From Dyadobacter beijingensis DSM 21582 (GTDB lineage: Bacteria > Bacteroidota > Bacteroidia > Cytophagales > Spirosomataceae), in contig NZ_KB907789.1 of assembly GCF_000382205.1 (NCBI RefSeq), positions 434,001 through 498,000 on the forward strand: DNA of 64,000 nucleotides, given 5' to 3'. A model generated the notes under the pieces. That model worked only from the letters and a program-made list of their open reading frames with translations, did no database searches and was not told the origin of the DNA. Shown one piece after another: positions 1 to 10,400 of this stretch; position 1 is the stretch's first letter; every line of letters starts with the position of its first letter. The translations under genes were made by a program, and so were the position numbers.

Positions 1-313
1 CGCTGCCGCCCGTGATGGTTACGAACACCGGGTCGCTCCATTTACCGTCTTCGCGTTTCACCATCGCGAGGCCGCGTCCGTGCTTGCCGCCGACGATGAG
101 CCCGCCGTTGATCATGCGGGGAATGATGATAATGCCTTTGGCGGCCTGAACGAGCGGCGAGGGGATTTGTATGCCGTTAAAATCGCTGAGCACCGAGGTA
201 GCGGCGTTGATTTTATCTTCTTCTTTATTCTGTGCGAAAGAAGGGGCCGAAAATGCCAGTCCGAGCATGAGAATGGCCTGCATTTTCATCGATTTCAAAT
301 TGTTGAGGAACAT
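1..313 (-). CDS. SYLF (Ysc84-type) lipid-binding domain protein, C-terminal part missing
   Basis: The reverse strand is open from an ATG at 313 to the window edge, giving the first 104 residues. A second ATG at 289 begins a cleaner signal peptide ending in APSFAQ, so either start is possible. After it comes the typical SYLF opening: a helix (VLSDFNGIQIPSPLVQAAKG), then IIIIPRMINGGLIVGGKHGRG and the start of the beta-sheet (SDPVFVTITGG). Proteins of this family bind phosphoinositides in eukaryotes; bacterial secreted forms have no settled role. The gene is divergent from dps across about 210 bases. The family call is firm, but the length and C-terminus cannot be judged. Confidence 0.8.
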   Translation of the reverse strand, partial: MFLNNLKSMKMQAILMLGLAFSAPSFAQNKEEDKINAATSVLSDFNGIQIPSPLVQAAKGIIIIPRMINGGLIVGGKHGRGLAMVKREDGKWSDPVFVTITGGS

Positions 314-525
314 AGGATTATGGATTAATGGGTATAAAAAATTACTTCAAGGATCGTGCCTGTCCGGTGTACAAAAAGGCATTCCTACAACAGAATCCCT
401 CATTTCCACATCGTAAAGCCCCAATCCGCACCTTTTAACGCAGGACTATGTCATTTCTGATTTCTTGGTATGATTTTGATGACAGAATTACCGGAAACAA
501 TGTCAACCCCCAATCAAATTATACT

Positions 526-1005
526 ATGGATGCCAAAGCCATCAGTCTGAGCGAAACCGACGTAAAACCTGTTGTGGACCTGCTCAACGACTACCTAGCC
601 AACTACCACATTCATTACCAGAAACTGAGAGGCTGCCACTGGAACATCAAGGGGCAAAACTTTTTTACGCTGCACATCAAATTCGAGGAGCTGTACACCA
701 ATGCACAGGAAACGATCGACGAGATCGCCGAGCGCGTGCTCACGCTGGGCAAGCCGCCGCACAGCCGCTTTGCCGATTATATCAATGAATCGGAGATCAA
801 GGAAATCAACACCATCGGCATGAAGGACCTCGACATGGTGGACGCCGTGCTCGACGATTTCAGCAAGCTCATCAGCCTCGAACGCGGGCTGCTGGAAGCC
901 ACCGAGGAAGCCGGAGACGACGGTACCAATGACATGGTGAACCGTTTCATGCAGTTCAAGGAAAAAAACACCTGGATGCTGCGTTCGTTCGCCGGTAAGA
1001 AATAA
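526..1005 (+). CDS. dps: Dps-family ferritin-like DNA-protection protein
   Basis: Dps dodecamers oxidise Fe(II) with peroxide, store the iron and coat DNA in starvation or oxidative stress. The 159-residue product has the ferroxidase pattern: His in GCHWNIKG, a second His in FTLHIKFEELY, and the downstream acidic residues in ETIDEIAERV. The frame is open further upstream to an ATG at 448, but those 26 extra residues are unlike Dps, and the ATG at 526 gives the usual family length. No Shine-Dalgarno precedes it, as is normal in this phylum. A rho-independent terminator follows directly. Confidence 0.93.
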   Translation: MDAKAISLSETDVKPVVDLLNDYLANYHIHYQKLRGCHWNIKGQNFFTLHIKFEELYTNAQETIDEIAERVLTLGKPPHSRFADYINESEIKEINTIGMKDLDMVDAVLDDFSKLISLERGLLEATEEAGDDGTNDMVNRFMQFKEKNTWMLRSFAGKK

Positions 1006-1028
1006 AAAGAAAAGCTATGCACACCGTG

Positions 1029-1060
1029 GCCGCGCCCTGTTCAAAGGGTGCGGCTTTTTT
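1029..1060 (+). terminator. Rho-independent terminator after dps
   Basis: A 9-bp stem (1029-1037 with 1046-1054, including one G-U pair) and an 8-base loop are followed by six T residues. It lies 23 bases after the dps stop and separates dps from the P450 gene. Confidence 0.85.
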
Positions 1061-1111
1061 ATTGTTGCGCCGGATTAGCTTACTTGCATGGATTCCCTTC
1101 CATGAACCGTT

Positions 1112-2437
1112 ATGCCAGTCATTCCTGAATTTAAAATCAGCTCGATTCCCCTCGTGGGCCCGATCCGTTTTGCCCGCGATCCGCTGCGTTTTTTGCGGCG
1201 GGGGTTCGACGAATGCGGGGATACATTTAAGATCAGGCTATTCCGCGAATTCGTCGTCACGCGTGACCCGGCGTTTTTCCGGCACGTGCTCCAACAGCAC
1301 CATAAGAATTTCAAGAAAGGCAACTCCGTCAAAATGCTGCGGCCGGTGCTCGGTAACGGGCTCGTGATCAGCGACGGGGATTTTTGGTTAAGACAAAGAC
1401 GGCTCGTACAACCGGCATTCCACCGGGAGCGCCTGCACGACCTCTTCATCACCATGGGCGAGCTCACGGCCACTTTCCTCGGCGAGCTCGAAGCATTCCG
1501 CGGCAAAGCGGCCATCGATGTGGATGCCAAAATGATGGGCATTACCTCGGACATCGCCCTGAAAACGCTTTTCGGGAATATGAATACCGAGGATAAGGAA
1601 CAGATTTACCAGCAGGTAAGCCGCACGCAAACCTACCTCGTCACGCGTGTACGCAAGCCGTACCGACTGCCCCTGATGGCGATCAACGGGGAAGACCGCC
1701 GCTTCCAATCCGACCTGGCGTATTTCAACAGCCTCGTATACGACTTCATCCGTAAACGCCGCCTGTCCGGCGAGACGCCGAACGACCTGCTCCAACTCCT
1801 GCTCGACAGCAAAGACGAAGATACGGGCGAGCAAATGAACGACGAACAGATCCGCGACGAAGCCATTACCATGTTCGCGGCCGGTCATGAAACCTCGGCC
1901 ACAGGCCTTAGCTGGCTGTTGTGGGAGCTTTCGGCACAGCCGGAAGTCGTGGCGCGCATTCGTGCGGAAAGTGCCGTTTTTGACACCGTTCCCGGTTTCG
2001 AACAGCTCATGCAAATGCCCTACACGCGCCAGGTGGTGGAAGAAGGCTTACGCCTGTACCCGCCCGCGTGGACGATGACGCGCGAGAGCACCGTCGACCA
2101 GGAAATCGAGGGATATGCCATTTCGAAAGGCACTTCGGTATTCATGTCGATTTTTGAACTGCACCGGAACCCGAACCTCTGGAACAATCCTTCGGCTTTC
2201 GAGCCGGAGAATTTTCAGGCGGAAACGGTGAAGAACCGGGCAAAATTCAACTACCTGCCGTTTGGTGCCGGGCCGCGGATCTGTATCGGGCAGCAGTTTG
2301 CATTGATGGAAATGCAGCTCGTGCTCGCCGCGATCGTGAAGCGATTCGATTTCGTCCGCGAGCCGGGTTACAGCGTCGGAATGCACCCGCAGATTGTTCT
2401 AAAATCCACTAACGGTATTAAATTAAAGGTCGTATAA
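1112..2437 (+). CDS. Cytochrome P450
   Basis: A haem monooxygenase of 441 residues, normal for a soluble bacterial P450. All core motifs are present: the I-helix oxygen-activation motif AGHET (257-261), the K-helix ExxR in EEGLRLYPP (Glu311, Arg314) and the haem loop FGAGPRICIG with the cysteine ligand at 391. There is no signal peptide, so it is cytosolic. No ferredoxin or ferredoxin reductase gene is nearby, so redox partners must be encoded elsewhere. The antiporter gene starts 27 bases downstream and may be cotranscribed. The motif spacing resembles the fatty-acid or terpene hydroxylase-like CYP102/CYP4-type clan, but the substrate cannot be read from the sequence. A short inverted repeat (1087-1104) lies just before the start. 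Confidence 0.93.
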   Translation: MPVIPEFKISSIPLVGPIRFARDPLRFLRRGFDECGDTFKIRLFREFVVTRDPAFFRHVLQQHHKNFKKGNSVKMLRPVLGNGLVISDGDFWLRQRRLVQPAFHRERLHDLFITMGELTATFLGELEAFRGKAAIDVDAKMMGITSDIALKTLFGNMNTEDKEQIYQQVSRTQTYLVTRVRKPYRLPLMAINGEDRRFQSDLAYFNSLVYDFIRKRRLSGETPNDLLQLLLDSKDEDTGEQMNDEQIRDEAITMFAAGHETSATGLSWLLWELSAQPEVVARIRAESAVFDTVPGFEQLMQMPYTRQVVEEGLRLYPPAWTMTRESTVDQEIEGYAISKGTSVFMSIFELHRNPNLWNNPSAFEPENFQAETVKNRAKFNYLPFGAGPRICIGQQFALMEMQLVLAAIVKRFDFVREPGYSVGMHPQIVLKSTNGIKLKVV

Positions 2438-2464
2438 CGCTCCACGAGCTATTGAACCCATTCT

Positions 2465-4078
2465 ATGCACGAATCCATTATCCTGTACCTCGCGCTGATC
2501 ATGATCATCATGTTCCTTGTCATGCTGGCGCAAAAGGTCAAAATCGCCTACCCGATCGTGCTCGTGCTGGGCGGGCTGGCATTAAGCCTGGTGCCTGGCC
2601 TGCCGTCCGTCGAGATCGATCCGGAACTGATTTTCCTGATATTCCTGCCACCCCTGCTGTATGAAGCGGCCTGGCAGACCTCCTGGAAAGATTTCTGGAA
2701 ATGGCGGCGGGTGATCGGCTCGTTTGCATTCATTATCGTGATATTCACCTCCTGCGTGATCGCATACGTGTCGCAGGCGGTTATTCCGGGCTTCACGCTC
2801 GCGCTGGGCTTCCTGCTGGGCGGCATTATCTCCCCGCCCGACGCCGTGGCGACGACGTCCATTCTTAAGAACGTCAACGTCCCCAAACGCCTCATTACGA
2901 TTGCCGAAGGCGAAAGCTTGCTGAACGACGCTTCCTCGCTGATCGTCTTCCGGTTTGCGCTCGTGGCCGTATCTTCCGGGCATTTCGTGCTCGGCGAGGC
3001 CGTGGGTAGCTTTTTTCTCGTGATCGTGATGGGTTTTGCGGTCGGTATCGGCGTAGCGCTGGTATTCTACGCCATTCACCGCTGGCTTCCTACCACACCG
3101 AGTATCGATACCATCCTCACGTTCGTGGCACCTTACGCGATGTACATCACGGCGGAAGAGTTCCATTACTCCGGTGTCATCGCAGTCGTTTCCGGCGGGC
3201 TCTTCCTGTCGCGCAACCAGCACAGCATTCTCAGCCATTTGAGCCGCATTCAGGGTATTAATGTCTGGTCAACCGTCGGGTTTGTGTTGAATGGCATCGT
3301 GTTCATGCTCATCGGCCTCGAACTGCCGGTGATCGTGCAAGGCTTCGGCGAGTCGTCGCTATGGGACGCGATCAAATACGGCCTCATTATCTCGCTCGTC
3401 GTGATCGTCACGCGTATTGCCAGCACATTGGGCGCTTCCATTTTCACGGTATTCATCAGTCGCTATATCAAAACGGCCGACAGCAGCCCCGGTTTCCGCA
3501 TGCCGCTGATTTTCGGCTGGGCCGGTATGCGCGGGGTGGTATCGCTGGCCTCGGCCCTATCCATCCCGATCCTGCTCAAAAACGGGGAGCCGTTCCCGGA
3601 GCGCAACATGATCCTCTTCATTACATTCATCGTGATATTGGTAACCCTTGTTTTCCAGGGCCTTACCTTACCCGCGGTAGCGCGATGGGCGCACGCCGAG
3701 GACCGGGACTACGACTTGCCGGCGCATGAACAGGACGTGATCATCAGCCGCAAGCTCGCCAAAGCCTCGCTGGACCTCATCAATGAAAAATACGCCAGGG
3801 AAATCGACAGCCACGAACTGCTGCGCAGCCTGAAATTCAAGCTGGAACGCGACATCGGTTTCCTCGACCACGTAAGAGAATGCGAAGCCGACGAAGCCAG
3901 CCACGCGTACATTGCACGTTACCAGCACATTAGCAAGGAACTGTTGGAACACAAGCGCCGCATCCTGCACCAATTCAACAAAAAGGAAACCTACGAAGAA
4001 GAAATCATCCGCCAGCACCTGGCGCAGTTGGATTTGGAAGAGGAGAAGGTGCGGCAGCAGTTTTTGCATATGGAGTGA
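2465..4078 (+). CDS. Na+/H+ antiporter of the CPA1 (NhaP/NHE) family
   Basis: An inner-membrane exchanger that trades cytoplasmic sodium or potassium for protons. The 537-residue protein has about a dozen hydrophobic segments over residues 1-410. It carries the conserved GGIISPPDAVATTSIL stretch and the ion-binding ND pair in GESLLNDASSLIVF. Residues after about 415 form a charged, helical cytosolic tail rich in Glu, Lys and Arg, as in many bacterial CPA1 proteins with regulatory C-termini. The gene follows the P450 on the same strand and runs convergently into the nucleotidase gene, with only 6 bases between the two stops and no terminator hairpin. Confidence 0.92.
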   Translation: MHESIILYLALIMIIMFLVMLAQKVKIAYPIVLVLGGLALSLVPGLPSVEIDPELIFLIFLPPLLYEAAWQTSWKDFWKWRRVIGSFAFIIVIFTSCVIAYVSQAVIPGFTLALGFLLGGIISPPDAVATTSILKNVNVPKRLITIAEGESLLNDASSLIVFRFALVAVSSGHFVLGEAVGSFFLVIVMGFAVGIGVALVFYAIHRWLPTTPSIDTILTFVAPYAMYITAEEFHYSGVIAVVSGGLFLSRNQHSILSHLSRIQGINVWSTVGFVLNGIVFMLIGLELPVIVQGFGESSLWDAIKYGLIISLVVIVTRIASTLGASIFTVFISRYIKTADSSPGFRMPLIFGWAGMRGVVSLASALSIPILLKNGEPFPERNMILFITFIVILVTLVFQGLTLPAVARWAHAEDRDYDLPAHEQDVIISRKLAKASLDLINEKYAREIDSHELLRSLKFKLERDIGFLDHVRECEADEASHAYIARYQHISKELLEHKRRILHQFNKKETYEEEIIRQHLAQLDLEEEKVRQQFLHME

Positions 4079-4084
4079 GGGGCA

Positions 4085-5026
4085 TCATCCCAGCGCTTCC
4101 CCTACCCGCACCACGCCCGATACCATCTTCCTTTCCCCGTTCCCGCGGTCGAAGAAGTAATCCAGCCGACCGAGGTTGATGCCGGCAAAACCCACCTGGT
4201 TAATGGTCGTCGGCTTGCCGTCGAGGTTCAGGACCGTTTCCGGTTCCTTCATAAAGGTGTGCGTGTGGCCGCCGATGATGAGGTCGATGTGGCGGGTGGA
4301 TTTGGCCAGGATCTGGTCGGAGACTTTGTTTTCCTTGTATTTGTAGCCCAAATGCGAGAGGCAGATTACGAAATCGCAATGGTGGTCGTTTTTGAGTATA
4401 GCGGCCGTTTCGTTGGCTTTCGCGATCGGGTCGAGGTATACCGTTTCGAGGTAGTTCTTTTTATTGACCAGCCCTTCCAGCTCAATGCAAACCCCGAAGA
4501 CGCCGATCCTAACGCCCTGTTTTTTGAAGATTTTGAATGGCTGCGTCTTGCCTTTCAGTTCGGTGTTGCTGAAATCGTAATTGCTGACCAGAAACGGAAA
4601 GTTTGCGTGCGGGAGCTGTTTGACGAATCCGGCGATGCTATTGTCGAAATCGTGGTTGCCCATTGTGGCCGCGTCGTAGCCCATCTGGCTCATCATGGTC
4701 ATTTCCAGCTCGCCGCCGTAGAGATTGAAATAGGGAGTACCCTGGAAAATGTCGCCGGCATCGAGCAACAGCACGTTCGGCTGTTCCGCGCGGATCTGTT
4801 TCACCAATGCCGCGCGCCGCGCCACCCCGCCCAGGCCCTGGTTCCGCGAGCCGTCCATCGGGAACGGATCGATCCGGCTGTGGACGTCGTTGGTATGCAG
4901 GATCGTCAGCCGCACCACCGAATCGCGTTTGGCGAATGCGGAAACAGGCGCCATACCCATCGCCACGGCCGCCAGGCCGCTTTTTTTGAGAAAATCCCTT
5001 CTAGTTATCTGAAACAATTCTTCCAT
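4085..5026 (-). CDS. Exported metallophosphatase, catalytic half of a split 5'-nucleotidase
   Basis: The 313-residue product starts with a Tat-type signal (TRRDFLKKSG then a hydrophobic run ending near SAFAK), so it is exported folded. The calcineurin-like metal sites are all visible: LHTNDVHS, DAGDIFQGTP, GNHDFDN and GGHTHTF. This is the N-terminal catalytic domain of UshA-like 5'-nucleotidases, which remove phosphate from nucleotides and UDP-sugars. The substrate-binding C-terminal domain is missing here but is encoded by the gene directly upstream, whose 3' end overlaps this start by 26 bases. The two are therefore probably translationally coupled and form one enzyme. A 2',3'-cyclic phosphodiesterase activity is an alternative within the same family. 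Confidence 0.9.
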   Translation of the reverse strand: MEELFQITRRDFLKKSGLAAVAMGMAPVSAFAKRDSVVRLTILHTNDVHSRIDPFPMDGSRNQGLGGVARRAALVKQIRAEQPNVLLLDAGDIFQGTPYFNLYGGELEMTMMSQMGYDAATMGNHDFDNSIAGFVKQLPHANFPFLVSNYDFSNTELKGKTQPFKIFKKQGVRIGVFGVCIELEGLVNKKNYLETVYLDPIAKANETAAILKNDHHCDFVICLSHLGYKYKENKVSDQILAKSTRHIDLIIGGHTHTFMKEPETVLNLDGKPTTINQVGFAGINLGRLDYFFDRGNGERKMVSGVVRVGEALG

Positions 5027-5753
5027 CGAGTTGCGCGGTTATTTTTTTGCCCTGGCGGGTCAGGTCATTGATATTTTCAAATAATGCTTCCCTCACGCGC
5101 TGGTTGATCTCCCGGCGTTCGATCGGGTGGCGAAGGCATTCGAGCTCGTCGCCACCGTCGGCGAGGTAGTCGTACGTCAGCAGGTTGTAGGTTTTGGTTA
5201 TATCAAACGGCTGGCCCCCGATCGTGACGTCGTAAGCCTTGTTATCCTTGATCTTCATGCGGATACCGGCCACGGGCTCGCCGTCCTTCCGGGCGATGAA
5301 GTCGATCACCTGCTGTACGTTCTCACCGGACAATTTGAGCACAACCAGCTCATTTTCAAACGGCATGAGCTCAAAAACATGTGAAACGGTGATGTTGCCT
5401 TTCGGGAATGTGGTACGCAGGCCGCCTTTGGTCGCGAGCGTAAACTGGATGGTGGGATCTTTCTTCAGGCCCTCTTTGAGGATTGCGTCGGAGAAGAAGT
5501 TACCCATGAGCGTTTCGGGATCGGAAGGCTTGGTGAGCGCCTCTTCGGTCTGGCCCACCACGCGGTTCATTTCAGCCTGCATTTTCTCTTTATATGGCTG
5601 ATAGTACCGGATAATAGCAGAATCGGCACCGACCTGCTGGTCGATGCCGTATTGCTTGTATTCGCTTTTGGAAACGGTGAGGTGCTTCTGGCAGGAGGCC
5701 ATCAGGCCCGCGAGCAGTAGTGCACCGTAAACCGGTCTGAAAGGAGTTTTCAT
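5001..5753 (-). CDS. Lipoprotein with 5'-nucleotidase C-terminal domain
   Basis: A 250-residue lipoprotein with its lipobox at LMASC (Cys21). The rest matches the 5_nucleotid_C domain: NFFSDAILKEG, then the substrate-site stretch ATKGGLRTTFPKGNITV, the FELMPFENELVVLKLSG segment, and a late TYDYLADGGDELE. In ordinary 5'-nucleotidases this domain stacks the nucleobase and is fused behind the metallophosphatase. Here it is a separate gene that comes first, so it could anchor the catalytic subunit (4085-5026) to the membrane. The susD stop lies 49 bases upstream, suggesting one transcript with the SusCD pair. Confidence 0.88.
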   Translation of the reverse strand: MKTPFRPVYGALLLAGLMASCQKHLTVSKSEYKQYGIDQQVGADSAIIRYYQPYKEKMQAEMNRVVGQTEEALTKPSDPETLMGNFFSDAILKEGLKKDPTIQFTLATKGGLRTTFPKGNITVSHVFELMPFENELVVLKLSGENVQQVIDFIARKDGEPVAGIRMKIKDNKAYDVTIGGQPFDITKTYNLLTYDYLADGGDELECLRHPIERREINQRVREALFENINDLTRQGKKITAQLDGRIVSDN

Positions 5754-5802
5754 AAGGCAATTTTAGAAACCCAAAATTACATCCGAAACTCCGGATTTCC
5801 TG

Positions 5803-7392
5803 CTACCAGCCGTCATTCTGCCGCAGATTCGGGTTCGCGTCGATCTGCGATTGCGGTATCGGGTACAGTTCCAGGCGGGGGGTGTAAGGGATCAGCACGT
5901 TGTCGACGATCTGGTCGGCGGACATCGCTGCGATCTCTTCCTGCAAGGTGCCCCACCGCCGGATATCGAACACGGTATTGAACTCTCCGCTCAATTCCAG
6001 CCGCCTTTCCGTGCGGATAGCGGCGCGCATGGCGGGTACACCGGCCGCCTTCGAAGGCGTGGCCTTGGCACGGGCACGTACGCGGTTGAGCAGCGGCAAT
6101 GCCTCGGCAGGCTTACCGGTTTCTACCAATGCCTCCGCCAGCAGGAGCAGCACGTCGGAGAAGCGCAGTTCCACCAGGTCGGAGCTGTAACCCTGTACGG
6201 GCGCCCCGGCCGGCCGCGCCTCGCGGGCGAGCTTACCGAATGCGATGCCGTATTTAAAATCGTCGTGGGCAAATGGCTCCTTCGTACGCTTGTTCAGGTA
6301 GTGGGCCGTGGCAGGATCATACAGAATGCTGTCACCCGGCTCCGCACCCGCGCGGGCCCCGCCTGTGAATGCATAGCGCGATACGAGCGTGAAATCGCGG
6401 CGCGTATCCGTTTTTTCAAACAGTTTGTAAAAATCATAGGTCAAACCGTAGTTGGTCTGCTCATCACCGTTTACCAACCCCGACGGGAATAAATGAAAAG
6501 GCAGGATATTGCCATTCTGGTTCGAAGAATTGACGAAATAACCGAACGACAGCACAATCTCCCGGTTGCGCTCATTGGCCAATGCAAATACATCGGCGAA
6601 GTTGGGCAGCAATTCCATGTCATACTTTTCCTCGTTGGCAGCCCCCACCAGCTCGGTGAGCTTTTCCACTGCCTTCTGGTAGTTTTCAGTGCGGTTCAAA
6701 GGCTTACCGGCCATCGTCAGGTATACTTTACCCATCAATGCCTTCACCGTACCGGCCGAAACACGGCCAAGCTCGGCCCCGCCCCGCGAGTCGGGCAGGA
6801 TGGTTTCGGCGAATGCGAGGTCGGCCAGGATTGCGTCGTACACTTCGGCCTCGGTGGCACGGGGCGCGAAAATCAGGTCTTTTTGTTCGAAAGATTTGAT
6901 TTCCTGCAAAATCAAAGGCACGCCGCCGAACAGCCGCACGAGGTTGAAATACGCATAGGCCCGCAGTACCCGCGCCTCGGCAATGTACGGATCGGCTTCC
7001 TCTTCCTCACCCGGCACGGCCAGCTTCGCATTGTCGATAACGGTATTGGCGCGGTAAATAATTTTGTAAAACCTCGCCCATACCGACTCGAATGCCCCCG
7101 AAACCGAAGTGTGCGCGAAACGGTAATAGGGGTCGGCACCGGAGCCGAGAATGCCCGCCGTCGCATACCGGTGGCCCGATTCGGCCAGGATGAAGCGGTT
7201 GTAAATGTCGGCAGCGTCGGTGGTGGTCCACGCCTGGTATATCCCGATCGTCGCCTGGTTGAGGCCGTCTTCGTCTTGAAACGCCACATCCTTGCCCAGC
7301 GACGAGTAGGGCGATTCTTCGAGATTATCCTTGCAGGAAGTAATGGCCAGCGCCGCCAGCAGCATTACGGAAAGCTTGATATGTATTTTCAT
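5803..7392 (-). CDS. susD: SusD/RagB-family outer-membrane lipoprotein
   Basis: The surface lid of a SusCD uptake complex, which binds the nutrient and passes it to the partner SusC barrel. The lipobox is AITSC (Cys20 from this start). Typical SusD features follow: the early helix with WARFYKIIYRANTVIDNA, the tetratricopeptide-like EARVLRAYAYFNLVRLFGGVPL, and the C-terminal RTERRLELSGEFNTVFDIRRWG. An ATG at 7404 would add four residues; the start at 7392 gives a compact lipoprotein signal. The susC stop is 21 bases upstream. Two nucleotidase genes follow, which hints that the cargo is a phosphorylated compound. Confidence 0.93.
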   Translation of the reverse strand: MKIHIKLSVMLLAALAITSCKDNLEESPYSSLGKDVAFQDEDGLNQATIGIYQAWTTTDAADIYNRFILAESGHRYATAGILGSGADPYYRFAHTSVSGAFESVWARFYKIIYRANTVIDNAKLAVPGEEEEADPYIAEARVLRAYAYFNLVRLFGGVPLILQEIKSFEQKDLIFAPRATEAEVYDAILADLAFAETILPDSRGGAELGRVSAGTVKALMGKVYLTMAGKPLNRTENYQKAVEKLTELVGAANEEKYDMELLPNFADVFALANERNREIVLSFGYFVNSSNQNGNILPFHLFPSGLVNGDEQTNYGLTYDFYKLFEKTDTRRDFTLVSRYAFTGGARAGAEPGDSILYDPATAHYLNKRTKEPFAHDDFKYGIAFGKLAREARPAGAPVQGYSSDLVELRFSDVLLLLAEALVETGKPAEALPLLNRVRARAKATPSKAAGVPAMRAAIRTERRLELSGEFNTVFDIRRWGTLQEEIAAMSADQIVDNVLIPYTPRLELYPIPQSQIDANPNLRQNDGW

Positions 7393-7413
7393 ATTTACAT
7401 GCATTGGTCAACA

Positions 7414-10400
7414 CTAGAAATTGCAGGAAAACCCGATCGTGTAGGAACGCTGCGCCGGGTATGCACCATAATCGATGCCCTGTTGCAGCAGCGACTGCCC
7501 GTAGGAGCTCACTTCCGGGTCGAAACCCGAATAGTTGGTCAGGGTCCAGAGGTTGGTACCCGTCACAAACAGCCGCGGGTTCTGGACCGGGCCGAGTTTC
7601 GGGAACGTGTACGAGAGCGTCAGCATTTTCAGGCGGGCAAAACTGCCGTCTTCCAGCATCACTGAGTTGATATCGCCCGACGCGATGCCGCGCTGTACAC
7701 CCGGATATTTGACATTATTATGTGGATTTGCCTCGGTATAGCGGTGCTGGAACCAGTCTTCCGACTGGTTGAACCCTACCCCGCCGTAATCCACCACGCC
7801 ATTGGTAATGTAAAAGCGCGTAAGGTTGAGCACGTCATTGCCGACCGAACCGGTGAACAATGCATTGACGGAGAAGTTCTTCCAGGTAATGTCATGGCTC
7901 CAACCGAAGGTAAAATCAGGTGTGGACTTGCCGAGCACCACCCGGTCGTCGGCGGTGATGATACCGTCGCCATTGACATCCGCATATTTCCAGGCGCCGT
8001 ATAGCGGCGTTCCTTTCGAGCCCGCAGGCCGCGGACCTTCGAATGTCGGGAAGGTGGGGTTACCATTGGCATCGAAATCGGTTTTCTGGCTCAGCCCGTC
8101 GACGCGGTAGCCGTAGAACTGCCCTACTTCCTGACCAGGGATGAGGATACCGGACACCCCGCCGAGCAGGTTACCGTTAATGCTCACAAAGTCGGGCTGG
8201 GTACGATCGCCGAGGTCTACCAATGTGTTCAGGTTGCGCGACACATTGAGGCGTGTGGAGTAAGTCACATTCTTTTTCTGCACGATATTCCCCTGAATGC
8301 TCACCTCGATTCCCCGGTTACGCATCGTTCCGTAGTTGTCGATGATCGTCGCTACCCCCGCCTGCGTAGGCACCTTGCGCGGTTGCAGCAGGTCGGAAGT
8401 CACTTTGTTGTAATAGTCGAAACTCAATACAATCCGGTCTTTGGCCGTATTGAAATCCACACCGACGTTGAATTGCTTCGTGCGCTCCCACGAGAGGTTC
8501 GGGTTGGCGATCGTATTCGGGAACACGCCCGTATTGATCACGGCGCCGTCGCCGCCGGGGCCCATTTCGTAGAAACCGGAGCTATACAGCGACAGCGACG
8601 AGTATGGCGCAATGGCCTGGCTGCCCGTTTCGCCATAGGAAGCGCGGAACTTCGTATTCGTAATGGCCGTCACGCCTTTCATAAACTCTTCCTGATCGAG
8701 GTTCCACGCCACGGCGACTGCCGGGAAAACCCCGTATTTTTTGTTAGCCGCAAATGCTGAGGCGCCATCCGCGCGAATCGATGCATTCAGCACGTACCGG
8801 CCTTTGAAAGAGTAATTCGCACGGAGAAAACCCGATTGCAGAATGCGTTTTTCCTTGAACGACCCGATCACCTGCGACTGCGCGCTGCCAATGTTATCCA
8901 CCCCGAAAAACGGCACATCGAAGCCGGAAGAGTTGGTGCTGAGGAATTCAACAGTCTGGTCGTTATATTCCACACCTGCCGTCGTATTGAGGTAATGGTT
9001 TTTACGGAAGGTTTTTTCATACTGCAAATACGCATTGAAGTTGTAGCTATACGTATTGGCCGTATTGTTACTGCCTTTTCCCTTCACCTGGTTACCCTCG
9101 GCGGTGGACGGCGGCAGAAATACTTTGCGGCGCGTGAGGTTCTGATTACCGGCCAGGCTTACGACGAGCTGCAATCCGTTCGCGATTTTGAAATAGTTTT
9201 CAATATTTAAAATCGAATAGTCGCTCTGCGTCACGTCGGTTTTCGCGCTCAGCTCATTGTAGGGGTTCGAGAAATAGTAGCCCTGGTAATTCGGGATGCC
9301 AAGGCTGTTGTTGCCCAGGTAATCGATTTCGAGCGTAGGCGCGGCACGTAGGCCGTCCATCAGCCCGCCCGAGCTGGGCCATGCGCGCGATGCCGTCACG
9401 GCGCGGTTGGTCTTCTGGCGGGTAAAAGAAATTTGTCCCTTCACGGTATACCAGTCGTTGATCTCATTGTTCAGGTTAACCCTGAGGCTAGCCCGGTCGT
9501 TGTCCGAATTGATGATCGTCCCTTTGTCTTTGAGATAATTCCCGGAAATGTAGTACGACGATTTGGGACTGCCTCCCGAAAGGCTCAGCGTAATGTCCTG
9601 CCGGAAACTGGGCTGCGTAATGGCGTCCACCCAGTCGGTATTCGTCATGGCGCTGTCCAGGTTTTCAAACGGCGGGTTGCGGTCGGTGACGCGGAAGCTT
9701 TCGTTGATCACCTCGGCATATTGCCGCGAGTTCATCATGCGGATCGGGTTCGCGACCTGGCCGAAGGAAGTCTTGTTCACAAGCTCTACGCGACCCTCGC
9801 CCCGCTTACCCGATTTCGTCGTAATCAGGATGACCCCGTTAGCACCACGTGAACCGTAAATGGCCGTAGCGGAAGCGTCTTTAAGGATTTCCATACTTTC
9901 GATATCGTTCGGATTGATCCCGTAAAGGCCATTCTGCGTGCTGGAACCGTAGAAATTGGTACCGGCCTCGCGGTAAGGCGGCATCGGGAAACCATCAACC
10001 ACGTACAATGGCTCGTTGTTGCCGCTCAGAGAGTTGTTACCCCTGATCCGCACGACGGCCGCGGCGCCCGGCTCGCCCGAGGCTTCCGTTACCTGCACGC
10101 CGGTGGCCCGGCCCTGAATGGCCTGATCGATCGTATTGATCACGGCCGACTTGTACTCCTGCGATGCTACCCGCGAAGTGGAACTAGCCAGGTCGCGCTT
10201 GCTCTGCGCACCATAGCCTACCACGACCACTTCCTTCAATGCCTTGGCTTCCGGCGTCAGCTGCGTATCGTAGTTGGTCATGCCGGTAATAGGCACTTCC
10301 TTCGTCGTGAAGCCAACGAAACTATACACGAGAATACCGCCTTTGGCCGGTACTTTCATTTGGAAAGAGCCGTCGGGTTCGGTAATGGACTGTATTTGCG

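Noticed and set aside
4259..5071. 270-codon plus-strand frame opposite the metallophosphatase gene
   Set aside because: The minus strand encodes a complete enzyme with all metal motifs; the plus frame has no recognisable domain.
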